From UBA4582 sp965657335 (GTDB lineage: Bacteria > Pseudomonadota > Gammaproteobacteria > Pseudomonadales > Azotimanducaceae), in the NCBI GenBank assembly GCA_965657335.1, contig CBFHOH010000015.1, positions 54,816-118,815 on the forward strand: a stretch of 64,000 nucleotides of DNA, read 5' to 3'. Shown here piece by piece: positions 36,952-45,520 of this stretch (position 1 is the stretch's first letter; every line of letters begins with the position of its first letter). A program made the position numbers and the translations under genes. A model generated the notes under the pieces. That model was not told the DNA's origin. It searched no databases and saw only the letters and a program-made list of their open reading frames with translations.

Positions 36952-37550
36952 CCAAAACCGATGATAATAATGTAAACAACAAAAAGAAGGGCGGTGAAAT
37001 AGAGCTCACGATCTAGATATAGATAGATAGATACCGCATCAATCACGAGCCAATATGCCCAGTTCTCATAAATCTTTTTTGTCACCATGTACGTTGTTAA
37101 TACGCTGGCCCAGGTCGTAAAAGAATCGAGGAAAGGCAGGGAAGCGTTCGTGTTCACCGAAAGCAAATAGCCCGAGACGCTGCTGATGAAGATCACGGCA
37201 ACAATTGAGAACAGATGAGTTCTAAAGGACCAGCGTGAGATTGTAAGCGCTTGAGTGCCTGTCTTGTCGTCGCCTCGCCATTGGTACCAACCATAAACCG
37301 CCATCAGCAGATAGTAAACTTGCAGTCCGGACTCCATGTACAGGGTCACGTCCCAAAATATAATCAGAAAGATGCCAGTGGAGGCCAATGCAGCATACCA
37401 GCAACGGATGTCCTCGCGCACAGCTAAAATCAAGTAAATGATTGCAAAAAGCACAGCGAAAATTTCAGGTACGGAAGACTGCAGGAATTGGTTAATAATT
37501 TCCTGTGCTGTTGCTGAAGCTGTTTCCCAAAAAGAGGATGCCGGCGTCAT
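36903..37550 (-). CDS. pnuT: PnuC-family vitamin transporter, probable thiamine transporter PnuT
   Basis: Inner-membrane protein of 215 residues with about seven hydrophobic segments and the family-typical VYGWYQWRG near residues 85-93 and ENWAYWLVIDAVSIYLY near 165-182. PnuC proteins are facilitators that rely on phosphorylation to trap the vitamin. The location between a thiamine-binding-protein gene and a kinase gene, behind a TPP riboswitch, indicates thiamine rather than nicotinamide riboside. Its ATG shares a base with the preceding stop (TGATG). Confidence 0.88.
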   Translation of the reverse strand: MTPASSFWETASATAQEIINQFLQSSVPEIFAVLFAIIYLILAVREDIRCWYAALASTGIFLIIFWDVTLYMESGLQVYYLLMAVYGWYQWRGDDKTGTQALTISRWSFRTHLFSIVAVIFISSVSGYLLSVNTNASLPFLDSFTTWASVLTTYMVTKKIYENWAYWLVIDAVSIYLYLDRELYFTALLFVVYIIIIGFGWRSWSKKLATQSANS

Positions 37551-37822
37551 CAGCTGTCCGCTAATCCTCTTAAGTCGTCCATGAGGAATTTAATGACGAA
37601 AACACCTTTGCCCCATGTTTCCCAACTATATCGGATCTCTTTTTTTAGGATGTCCATGATTTTATCGTAGTCGCCGAAAAGCTGAGTGCTTAAATCATTC
37701 CTCGTAACGCTAATCTGTGGGTATTGACTAATGCGGTCAATAAACTCCGCGATTGCCGGTATGTAATCTTCCTTTAAAGGGTAGAGACTAATATCGACTG
37801 AGGCTTGTATTGATTTTGTCAT
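37550..37822 (-). CDS. YkoF/MTH1187-like thiamine-binding protein
   Basis: 90-residue protein of the MTH1187/YkoF (DUF77) fold, a ferredoxin-like domain that binds thiamine or its pyrimidine moiety in characterised homologues. The start SIQASVDISLYPLKEDYIP and the Ser/Asn-rich ISVTRNDLSTQLFGD are typical. It sits between the TonB receptor (13 bp upstream) and the PnuT gene (one-base overlap). No signal peptide is visible, so it probably acts in the cytoplasm as a carrier or sensor. Confidence 0.8.
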   Translation of the reverse strand: MTKSIQASVDISLYPLKEDYIPAIAEFIDRISQYPQISVTRNDLSTQLFGDYDKIMDILKKEIRYSWETWGKGVFVIKFLMDDLRGLADS

Positions 37823-37834
37823 TGTAATTACCCT

Positions 37835-39943
37835 TTAGAGTCGATAGTCACCCGTGATTCCGATCATCCTTGGCTCCCCGAACTGAACAAAGGGGCGGGT
37901 CGTGTACCCATCTCGGGGGTCATTACCGAAGCTGCCGAAACCGCGAATGGTATAGTCCCTATTAGTCAGGTTGCGGCCCCACAACCTCACTTGCCATTGT
38001 GCTTGTTTGTAAGCAATGCTGGCATTGACGAGGTTCATCTTATCGCTTTTTTCGTTATGCCGATCCGAAAAAAAGAAATCATCGCGTCCCTCTAGTGACA
38101 GACTTGTGCGCCAGTTTTGCCATGCTGTGTCGAAGCCAAGATGATAGGTGTACGAAGGTGCGTGCGCTTGGTCCCGATTGCTAAGGTCCTCGCCATTTTC
38201 GTTTATATATCGATCAAAAGTTGCATCTAGAACGCCTAGGTTAGCAAACAGATTGACGGATTCTGTCACCTGCCAATTTGTTTCGAACTCGAGTCCTTGA
38301 TTGGTGCCCTCCGCCGCATTACCGTAATAGTCAATAAATTCTGTGCTGCCGTTCTCCCTTAGCCTGACAAGAGAACTTTTCACCTGCTGGTCTCTTCTGT
38401 CATCCATGAAGATGGCCGTACGGATTTGTAATGTATCTTGCAGGAGACTGGCTTTGACACCCGCTTCGATCTCCCAGAGATACTCCGAGTCAAATTCCCT
38501 CAGGTCAGCGTCTAGAGATCCGTCCGTATTGAACCCGCCGGCTTTGTACCCGCGGGATAGACTGATATAGCCCATCGTATTTCCATCGAATAGATATTTG
38601 AGGGCCAATCTGCCGCCCCACATGTTCTCTGTCGGATCAAAATTAAGGTTTTCAGAATCGCGATAATCAGCAGACCGACGCTCTAGTCGTAATCCTGTCG
38701 AAAGCTCTAGGGAATCGCTGAGTTGGCTATCGAGTTGAAAGAACAAAGCGCTGTTAGCGGCGTCGTTGCTGCTGGAAAAGTCGCTAGCTTGGAATGTGTA
38801 TTTACGCTGCAGGTCGACGTTGGTGGTTAATGTGTACAGGCCAACGATCCAGTTTGTCTCTATGCCAAGCAGCATGGTCGGCGCTTGAGATATGACGCGA
38901 AGTTCAAGACTGTTTGTATCCCTGTCTCTCACATACTGGTCAAACGAGGTGTAGCCAAAAGGGTGGAAGCCCGTAAAAGTCCAATCTTCGTCGTAGCTGT
39001 ATTCAGTATCGCTTCGCCCCAGCGCCGCAATCAGCTGAATCTCAACGCTTTCCAATAGCCATCGGCTATCAAGCGATAAAGCGGTCGATTGCTGAAGGTC
39101 GCGCCCCGGCTGATCAGACAAAGTCGTTCTGGTGTTGTCCAGTGTGAAAGCATCGTAACCATTGTCAATGTCGACCCTTGAGAGCGATGCGTCGATCTGC
39201 CAATTTGAACGAGGCTGGATTCTTAACTTTCCCCTGATGATTGATTCATTTCTCTCGTTTGTATCGTCAGTGTCGAGGTGCGCATTGGTGTAGAAACCGT
39301 CACTGTTGTGTTTCTGTAGTGCCAACCTGAAAGCAACACTGTCTGAAATCGGACCCGTTGTAGTGAGCCCTATGGATTGATGCCCGTATTGCCCAAATTC
39401 AGCCGACACGGCTGTGTCAAAACTATTTGCAGGCGCATTTGTCCGGATATTCAGTAATCCAGCCAGAGCATTCGCACCGTATCGTGTGCCCTGAGGGCCT
39501 CTGAGTACCTCGACTTGCTGAACATCAAATAACGATGCTACTGATGCGGCACCACTAAAATCTACGTTATCGATCATCACGCCGACAGAAGTGTTTAACG
39601 GTTGTATAAATTGACTGCGCTCACCGATGCCTCTTATCTGAAAAAAACGGGCTCGGTTGGTGCCGCCGGCGAAGTTGAAGTTTGGAATGGCTGGAATGAG
39701 CGCCTCGAAGTGCTGTGCTGCTCGGCTGGCTATTTTCTCTTCACCCAGTACGGTAATGCTTGCAGCGCTGCGTTGATTTGTTTGATCCCTGAAATCAGCG
39801 GTGACAATTACCTCTTCAAGTGTAGAATTCTCAACGTTGGCACTTGCGGCAACAAGCAGGTTTGTGTGAATTAAAGCGAATATGGCCAGTGCCGAAGTGG
39901 CAAGACCGATGGTGTTGGTGTTTTTTATTAAAGTATTTAACAT
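37835..39943 (-). CDS. TonB-dependent outer-membrane receptor, probable thiamine uptake
   Basis: 702-residue outer-membrane receptor with an N-terminal export signal (about residues 1-32). The TonB-box-like LEEVIVTADFRDQ is followed by the plug (FEALIPAIPNFNFAGG, FFQIRGIGERS, VEVLRGPQGTRYGANALAG) and a barrel with aromatic C-terminal strands. It is the first gene after the TPP riboswitch, so thiamine or a thiamine precursor is the likely ligand. It is in the iron-complex-like receptor branch by sequence, which alone would not reveal the substrate. Confidence 0.88.
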   Translation of the reverse strand: MLNTLIKNTNTIGLATSALAIFALIHTNLLVAASANVENSTLEEVIVTADFRDQTNQRSAASITVLGEEKIASRAAQHFEALIPAIPNFNFAGGTNRARFFQIRGIGERSQFIQPLNTSVGVMIDNVDFSGAASVASLFDVQQVEVLRGPQGTRYGANALAGLLNIRTNAPANSFDTAVSAEFGQYGHQSIGLTTTGPISDSVAFRLALQKHNSDGFYTNAHLDTDDTNERNESIIRGKLRIQPRSNWQIDASLSRVDIDNGYDAFTLDNTRTTLSDQPGRDLQQSTALSLDSRWLLESVEIQLIAALGRSDTEYSYDEDWTFTGFHPFGYTSFDQYVRDRDTNSLELRVISQAPTMLLGIETNWIVGLYTLTTNVDLQRKYTFQASDFSSSNDAANSALFFQLDSQLSDSLELSTGLRLERRSADYRDSENLNFDPTENMWGGRLALKYLFDGNTMGYISLSRGYKAGGFNTDGSLDADLREFDSEYLWEIEAGVKASLLQDTLQIRTAIFMDDRRDQQVKSSLVRLRENGSTEFIDYYGNAAEGTNQGLEFETNWQVTESVNLFANLGVLDATFDRYINENGEDLSNRDQAHAPSYTYHLGFDTAWQNWRTSLSLEGRDDFFFSDRHNEKSDKMNLVNASIAYKQAQWQVRLWGRNLTNRDYTIRGFGSFGNDPRDGYTTRPFVQFGEPRMIGITGDYRL

Positions 39944-39948
39944 TTTGA

Positions 39949-39972
39949 GTCTCTTGAAAGTGAGTAAGAGAC
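39949..39972 (-). promoter_or_regulatory. Hairpin overlapping the receptor ribosome-binding site
   Basis: On the minus strand GTCTCTT (39972-39966) can pair with AAGAGAC (39955-39949) around a 10-base loop. The right arm includes AAGAG, 5-9 bases before the ATG at 39943, the likely Shine-Dalgarno sequence. This is a plausible translation-control platform for the riboswitch. It is inferred from complementarity only. Confidence 0.5.
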
Positions 39973-39997
39973 CCGGAGTTCAGACGGGATAAGACAA

Positions 39998-40104
39998 TAT
40001 GGGTCCTTTTCCTACGCCGGTTCTAGCCGGATCAGGTTCTAGGGTTCTCCACTTCGTGGAATCTCAGACCATTGTGCAGTTGGCACACAATGCCTCCCCT
40101 AAGG
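39998..40104 (-). ncRNA. TPP (THI box) riboswitch
   Basis: Read on the minus strand, the conserved thiamine-pyrophosphate aptamer blocks appear in order: GGGGAGGC, then CTGAGATT in the pyrimidine-binding junction, then ACCCTAGAACCTGATCCGG, then GCGTAGG. It begins the leader of the TonB receptor, thiamine-binding protein, PnuT and kinase operon. High TPP should reduce expression. Ends are approximate. Confidence 0.95.
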
Positions 40105-40506
40105 AACGGCAATATTATCTACTACAAAGCTCAAAAAGTCATCAATACTTCACAAAGCTAGACCTTGGGTTGATCTTTTAGCTTGGGCGCTGCTTATTTC
40201 AATTTAGGCTCGATGCCAACGATTTTTTTTGTAAAAAGGGTCAATAGAAAGTTTTCTGAGCACCGCAATGCCGCGCCGTGAGCTAAACATATACGCCAAA
40301 AAACGTGCTTCATGTTGATTGCATCACAGAGGTGCACATTTGATAGGTCACTATCCTGGGAAGGTAGAGAATAGTGAGCGAAGAACAGCGTGCGTAACGA
40401 TAGTCTAATGTAGACAAGTTTAGCTTTATGTAACAACCATCTGGCTCTCGCGTATTGCTTTGCAGTGCATGCGGCATGCAGTGCAGAGCGCGGGAATAGC
40501 GTCAAC
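40105..40506. other. Intergenic region, no gene recognised
   Basis: About 400 bp between the TPP riboswitch and the end of the threonine-synthase-like gene. No frame here looks coding. TGCATGC-G-GCATGCA at 40466-40480 is a perfect palindrome, 26 bp past the stop of the minus-strand gene, and lies within further TGCAGTGCA repeats. No clear T-tract follows it. Confidence 0.4.
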
Positions 40507-41739
40507 TTAAAGCTCGTCGTAGTCAATCGGGACATGCCTGTCCACAAACCGATTGCTTTCCGGCATCGGATATTTCAAACCTGTTGCGCAATTAAAAAGA
40601 ACCACCTCTTCACCTTTTGAGATACGCCCTGACTCGATTTCTTGCGCTAAAGCGGCCGCCGTCGCGGCGCCTTCTGGGCACAGTAAAATGCCATCGGATT
40701 TGGCTATTTGTGCCTGCATCGTCAAGATGGCCTCATCACTCACGGCTGTTGCAAAGCCATTGCTCTCTCGAACCGCATCTAGAATCAAGAAGTCGCCTAC
40801 CGCGGCTGGTACCCTTATGCCGGCCGCCTGAGTGTGAGCATCCTGCCACAACTCAGCGTGGCGACTTCCCTCGTTATAGGCCTTGACGATCGGGGCGCAA
40901 CCGTTCGCCTGAACAGCAACCATTCTGGGTCTTCTTGAGTCAATCCAGCCTATTTTTTCTAGCTCGTCAAAGGCTTTCCACATGCCGATCAGTCCGGTGC
41001 CACCGCCGGTTGGATACAAAATTACATCGGGTAGCTGCCAGTTGAGCTGCTCGGCGAGTTCAATCCCCATCGTTTTCTTGCCTTCGATTCGATAAGGTTC
41101 CTTGAGCGTTGATACATCAAACCATCCTCGTTCAGCCTGACCCTCGCCGACAATTTTTCCACAATCATTAATCAGCCCATTTACTGTATAGGTGTTGGCT
41201 CCCTGAAATGCGATCTCACGAATATTTATCTGAGGTGTGTCATCGGGGCAGAATACGTGACTCTCGATACCGGCTTGACTGCAGTAAGCTGCTAGCGCAG
41301 CTCCAGCATTCCCGTTGGTTGGCATCGCCATTTTTGTGATGCCAAGTTCCTTCGCCATGGATACAGCTAAAGCAATGCCTCTTGCCTTGAACGACCCTGT
41401 CGGTAGCCGTCCTTCATCTTTAATTAAAATCGACCGCATTCCTAACATTGATTGAAGACGTGTCGCTGGTAGAAGCGGTGTCATCACTTCTCCTAGGCGC
41501 GTAATGTTTTTCAGGTCGCGTATGGGAAGGAGTTCTCTATATCGCCAGAATTCTGGCAGCCTTCCCTGTAGCGCGGTCTTTGGGAAAAAATTTTTAACCG
41601 CATCAAGATCATACCTCACCAGTAACGGCTTGCCTGTTTCAGAAAGGTTATGAATTTTATCGGCAGCATAAGCTTTTCCCGTTTCGCTGCACTCTAGGTG
41701 GGTGACGAAGGTTTGTGTATTCATAGACTGGTTTAACAT
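40507..41739 (-). CDS. Threonine synthase-like PLP enzyme
   Basis: Fold-type II PLP enzyme of 410 residues. The PLP Lys is in LPTGSFKARGIALA, followed by MPTNGNAGAALAAYC and YPTGGGTGLIGMWKAF for phosphate and cofactor binding, and NCATGLKYP, typical of threonine synthases, near the C-terminus. The N-terminal LECSETGKAYAADKIHNL resembles the zinc-ribbon-like start of this family, though without a complete Cys set. True threonine synthase would make threonine from O-phosphohomoserine; a paralogous role is possible since no thr genes are near. A 19-bp palindrome lies upstream. Confidence 0.82.
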   Translation of the reverse strand: MLNQSMNTQTFVTHLECSETGKAYAADKIHNLSETGKPLLVRYDLDAVKNFFPKTALQGRLPEFWRYRELLPIRDLKNITRLGEVMTPLLPATRLQSMLGMRSILIKDEGRLPTGSFKARGIALAVSMAKELGITKMAMPTNGNAGAALAAYCSQAGIESHVFCPDDTPQINIREIAFQGANTYTVNGLINDCGKIVGEGQAERGWFDVSTLKEPYRIEGKKTMGIELAEQLNWQLPDVILYPTGGGTGLIGMWKAFDELEKIGWIDSRRPRMVAVQANGCAPIVKAYNEGSRHAELWQDAHTQAAGIRVPAAVGDFLILDAVRESNGFATAVSDEAILTMQAQIAKSDGILLCPEGAATAAALAQEIESGRISKGEEVVLFNCATGLKYPMPESNRFVDRHVPIDYDEL

Positions 41740-42146
41740 GAACGGGCTCTCAGATTCTTGGCTGCTAGTTTGAGGCTGTTAGTCTGTCAGACTAACGATT
41801 GGCGCAACGCGCGGTAGTCATCAACTATGACAAAAATGCCGGAAAAAAAATAGAGATGGATCGCTGGCGTGCTCGCGCAACACTTGTCGTAGCGTGTGTG
41901 CGAAGGCCATGCCTTTAAATATTTACATCTTCTCAATAGCGTCGTCGTTGACATACGGTGCGGCTGATTCTTCAGAATGTTGTCCCAAACTGACAGCAGG
42001 GTGATAGGGTTGTAACTAATAAATGTGCGACATCGTCGGTGTTAATTATATGCAGCTACAGCGCGGGGTGTTGGAAGCACAGATTTACTTGAGGTTATCG
42101 GGTGAGGTTGGCAGACTGATCGTTTGTGATCCGAAGGCAGTCATAC
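41740..42146. other. Divergent intergenic region with an operator-like palindrome
   Basis: The 407 bp between the threonine-synthase-like gene and the P450 gene have no supportable gene. The one clear element is the 19-bp palindrome at 41778-41796. GAAGG, the likely ribosome-binding site for the P450, is at 42133-42137. Confidence 0.5.
41778..41796. promoter_or_regulatory. Perfect 19-bp palindromic operator candidate
   Basis: GTTAGTCTGTCAGACTAAC is a perfect inverted repeat of 9 bases each side around one central base. It lies 39 bp upstream of the threonine-synthase-like ATG, where a repressor would overlap the promoter. The core GTCTGTCAGAC resembles FadR-type GntR operators (GT..AC symmetry). 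No regulator gene is adjacent. Confidence 0.6.
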
Positions 42147-43403
42147 ATGAGTGAACTATTTCTTTCAGAAGGTGAGGTGTTACAACTAGATCCTTGGTCT
42201 ATTCCAATTGATGAGATTGATGTATCGCAACCCAACCTTTTTAAGACGAACACCCACTTTGCCTTCTTCGAGCGGCTGCGTAGGGATGCCCCCGTTCACT
42301 ATTGTAAAGACAGCGTCTTTGGTCCCTTCTGGAGCATTACTCGATTTGAAGACATTATGTCGGTTGACAAAGATCATCATAATTTTTCTTCCGTCGGGGG
42401 CGTATCCCTCGGCGATCGTCCCGGTGATTTCAACACACCTAATTTCATCTCGTTAGATCCGCCAGAGCATGACGATCAACGAATGGCCGTTACTGGGGTT
42501 GTCGCGCCAACCAATCTGGCACAACTCGAGTCGGTCATCCGTGAGCGTGCAGCAAAAATTCTCGACGACCTGCCAGTGGGTGAAACCTTTGACTGGGTTG
42601 ACAAGGTTTCAATTGAGCTCACAACTCAGATGCTTGCGGCTATTTTTGATTTCCCATTTGAGCACCGACGTAAATTGACTTACTGGTCGGATCTGGCGAC
42701 CTCGACCGTCGCCACCGGGGGGTCGATGCCTGAAGCGTCTCGTCGTGAAGGTTTGCTTGAGTGTCTTGAGTTTTTTACCCAATTGAAGCGGGAACGAGCG
42801 AACCGAGATCCCGCCGAACATAATGATTTGGTCACCATGATGGCGCATAGTCCAGCAACTAAAAACATGGATCCGATGGAGTATTTGGGAAATCTTATAT
42901 TGCTGATCGTGGGCGGCAACGATACGACGAGGAATTCAATCTCAGGAGGTTTGGTGGCTTTGAACCAATTCCCTGAGGAGTATGACAAACTGCGAGCTAA
43001 TCCTGCCCTTATCCGAAATATGGTACCTGAAATTATCCGTTGGCAAACACCGCTTTCCTATATGAGGCGTCGTTGCGTGAACGACACGGTGGTCAATGGT
43101 CAGACGATCAAAGCGGGTGACAAGGTGGCGATGTGGTATTGCTCTGGCAATCGCGATGAAAGGGTCATCGACAATCCGGACGCGTTTATCATAGACAGAA
43201 AACAACCGCGGCATCATTTGGCATTTGGATTTGGTATCCATCGTTGCATGGGTAACCGGTTAGCTGAAATGCAATTGCGCATCATTTGGGAAGAGATTTT
43301 GATGAGATTTTCGCGGGTTGAAGTCGTTGCTGAGCCGGTTAGAGTTGCCAGCAATTTTGTGAAAGGTTACGAAGAATTATCGGTTGTCGTTCATCCCGTG
43401 TAG
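42147..43403 (+). CDS. Cytochrome P450, CYP153-like alkane/fatty acid hydroxylase
   Basis: Soluble P450 of 418 residues from the ATG at 42147, with GAAGG upstream; a GTG at 42126 is less likely. I-helix LLIVGGNDTTRNSISGG, K-helix VPEIIRWQTPLSYMRR, and the heme Cys in FGFGIHRCMGNRLAEMQ near residue 367 are all present. These strings, and the start EIDVSQPNLF and FGPFWSIT, follow the CYP153 pattern of terminal alkane or medium-chain fatty acid hydroxylases. Ferredoxin and ferredoxin reductase genes, often adjacent, are not in the window. Confidence 0.92.
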   Translation: MSELFLSEGEVLQLDPWSIPIDEIDVSQPNLFKTNTHFAFFERLRRDAPVHYCKDSVFGPFWSITRFEDIMSVDKDHHNFSSVGGVSLGDRPGDFNTPNFISLDPPEHDDQRMAVTGVVAPTNLAQLESVIRERAAKILDDLPVGETFDWVDKVSIELTTQMLAAIFDFPFEHRRKLTYWSDLATSTVATGGSMPEASRREGLLECLEFFTQLKRERANRDPAEHNDLVTMMAHSPATKNMDPMEYLGNLILLIVGGNDTTRNSISGGLVALNQFPEEYDKLRANPALIRNMVPEIIRWQTPLSYMRRRCVNDTVVNGQTIKAGDKVAMWYCSGNRDERVIDNPDAFIIDRKQPRHHLAFGFGIHRCMGNRLAEMQLRIIWEEILMRFSRVEVVAEPVRVASNFVKGYEELSVVVHPV

Positions 43404-43413
43404 ATGTCACGTT

Positions 43414-44634
43414 TCAGGTAAGGGGAATGGTGGCTTTTGTTCTCGTTATGCTAATGAATACAGTAAGGGCGGCAAGAGTTAAGAGCATAGCCAAAACAAA
43501 GGCCGCGCCTGGGAAGTAGTGGTCGGTTTGGGACTCAGTAAAATAGGCAAATACCTGAGTCATCATGAGAGGACTAATGATTGATGTAAGACTCATCGTG
43601 CTCGACAACCCGCCTTGTAATTCTCCCTGCTGGTTCGCGTCAACCTGTGCCGAGGCAATTCCCTGCATAGCAGGCCCCCCCAACGCACCTAGGGCGCCTG
43701 GTATCATGGCTGCATACATCATCCAGGGTGCGGCTGCGGTGCCGTATCCCAGGAAAGCAATCGCGGTAAAGCTCATACCAATAATCCCTGCCCAGCGAAG
43801 TCCGGTGCGGGGGATCACCCAACGTATGAGAAACCCCTGAACCAAAGCCATGCAGATACCGATAAACATGAGCGACAGCCCAATGTCTCTGGGCGTCCAG
43901 GCAAACTTCTCGATCGTAAAGAAACTCCAAGTCGCAGGTAATACGTGGTGCCCGATGTTATAGAGAAATGAGACGATAATGATGCCGATTACCAGCGGGA
44001 ACTTTTTGAGTTGTAGCACCGTCCCGACCGGGTTTGAACGCTTTAGCTCGAACGGTCGCTGATTCTCTGACGTGAGCGACTCTTGCAGGACAAGAAATCC
44101 AAAAACTAGGTTGAACAGCGAGATAACACCAGCGGCAAGAAAAGGTACCCTCGATCCGTATTCTCCAAGAAACCCACCGATGACCGGGCCGAACACAAAG
44201 CCAAGACCAAAAGCCGCTCCAATGAGCCCAAAATTTTGCGCTCGCTTATCCTCAGGTGTTACGTCTGCGATGTAAGCATTGCAGGTGCTCATAGTCGAGG
44301 CGCCAACACCTGAGATGATGCGACCGATAAACAGTACCAGTAGTGATTCCGCGAAGCCCATCAAGATGTAGTTAATTGCCATAACCAACAATGAAAATAG
44401 TAGAACTGGTCTGCGGCCGAATCGATCGGAGACATTGCCGATGATAGGCGAACAAAAAAACTGCATCACAGCATAAACAAACATCAGCCAGCCACCATAA
44501 CGAGCAGAGTTGCCGAGGCTTTCCCCGCTAATCTCCATTAGTAGATCGGGCAATACGGGCATGATGATCCCGAACCCGATGGAATCCATCAGGGCCGTCA
44601 GAAAAATAAAGATCAGGGCAAATTTGTTCATCAA
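43414..44634 (-). CDS. MFS transporter, Tet(A)-like drug-efflux branch
   Basis: Inner-membrane major facilitator of 406 residues, with about 12 hydrophobic segments. Signatures are IGFGIIMPVLPDLL in TM1, motif A GNVSDRFGRRPVLLFSLL, and LGFVFGPVIGGFLGEYGSRVPF in the TM5 region. This resembles the DHA1 Tet family, but no tetracycline repressor is nearby, so the substrate is open. It follows the downstream hydrolase gene on the same strand by 9 bp and may be co-transcribed. It is convergent with the P450. Confidence 0.88.
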   Translation of the reverse strand: MMNKFALIFIFLTALMDSIGFGIIMPVLPDLLMEISGESLGNSARYGGWLMFVYAVMQFFCSPIIGNVSDRFGRRPVLLFSLLVMAINYILMGFAESLLVLFIGRIISGVGASTMSTCNAYIADVTPEDKRAQNFGLIGAAFGLGFVFGPVIGGFLGEYGSRVPFLAAGVISLFNLVFGFLVLQESLTSENQRPFELKRSNPVGTVLQLKKFPLVIGIIIVSFLYNIGHHVLPATWSFFTIEKFAWTPRDIGLSLMFIGICMALVQGFLIRWVIPRTGLRWAGIIGMSFTAIAFLGYGTAAAPWMMYAAMIPGALGALGGPAMQGIASAQVDANQQGELQGGLSSTMSLTSIISPLMMTQVFAYFTESQTDHYFPGAAFVLAMLLTLAALTVFISITRTKATIPLT

Positions 44635-44643
44635 GATCGGCGC

Positions 44644-45366
44644 TTAAAGTTGGCGTTTAAACATCGCTAGCATTCGCTCCCAATGTCGTTCTGAGGCATC
44701 TTTGTGATAAAGCTCTCGTTGAGGGAATACAAATCCATGATGGGTGTCCGGGTACCACTCGATACGATAGTTAATGCCAGTTTTTGCTAAAAAGGTGTCA
44801 AGAGACTCGATCATTTCTACGGGTGCCCAATCATCGGTTTCGGCACATCCTATATAAAGTTCTCCGGTGATGTTTTCTGCAAATAAGTGAGGAGAGTCGG
44901 CTTCCTCCGTAATCAGGCGGATACCGTGAAACGATGCGGCGGCTTTGATACGTTCCGGGTGCTTACCCGCTGCGTAGAAAGCGAAGGGCCCACTCATGCA
45001 ATAGCCAACAACACCGACATTGCCATCAGAGGCATCTTTATCATCTGCGGCATAATTCAAAAGTTGTTCGCAGTCGCCCAGTACTAATTCATTGGATAAG
45101 GCATTCATATACCCAAACATGATTTCCCGACTTTCGGGCGATCCGTCGCTGGTGAAATCTGCGACATCTCTATAATACATATTGGGCAGCATGACGTAGT
45201 AGCCCGACGATCCAATGCGTCTGGCCATATCATGGAGTTCCTCTCTTTTGCCGGGTGCATCCATCAGAAAAAGAATCACAGGGTGAGGTCCATCTTCTTC
45301 CGGGCAGGTGATAAAGGTATTCATCTCGCCATGCTCGGTCGAAATGTTAACGTGTTGATCTTTCAT
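44644..45366 (-). CDS. Dienelactone hydrolase family protein
   Basis: 240-residue cytosolic alpha/beta hydrolase with a Cys nucleophile in VVGYCMSGPFAFY. A catalytic Asp is likely in CAETDDWAP, and a His in DTHHGFVFPQR. It lies 9 bp upstream of the MFS transporter gene on the same strand. It is distinct from the dienelactone hydrolase at 18476. The substrate is unknown; many such proteins hydrolyse lactones or acyl esters. Confidence 0.87.
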   Translation of the reverse strand: MKDQHVNISTEHGEMNTFITCPEEDGPHPVILFLMDAPGKREELHDMARRIGSSGYYVMLPNMYYRDVADFTSDGSPESREIMFGYMNALSNELVLGDCEQLLNYAADDKDASDGNVGVVGYCMSGPFAFYAAGKHPERIKAAASFHGIRLITEEADSPHLFAENITGELYIGCAETDDWAPVEMIESLDTFLAKTGINYRIEWYPDTHHGFVFPQRELYHKDASERHWERMLAMFKRQL

Positions 45367-45520
45367 TGTTCCCTCTTATTCGCGTGTTGGCTAAAACCTG
45401 ATGTCAACATGACCTTCGGCGCACTGTCAATTTAAGTTTGCGCTCGAGATTGACCACAACGCATGAAGTCGGTGGCAAAATCGCGTAGCATGCGAATCTT
45501 TTAAAGTTAAGAGAACGGCT

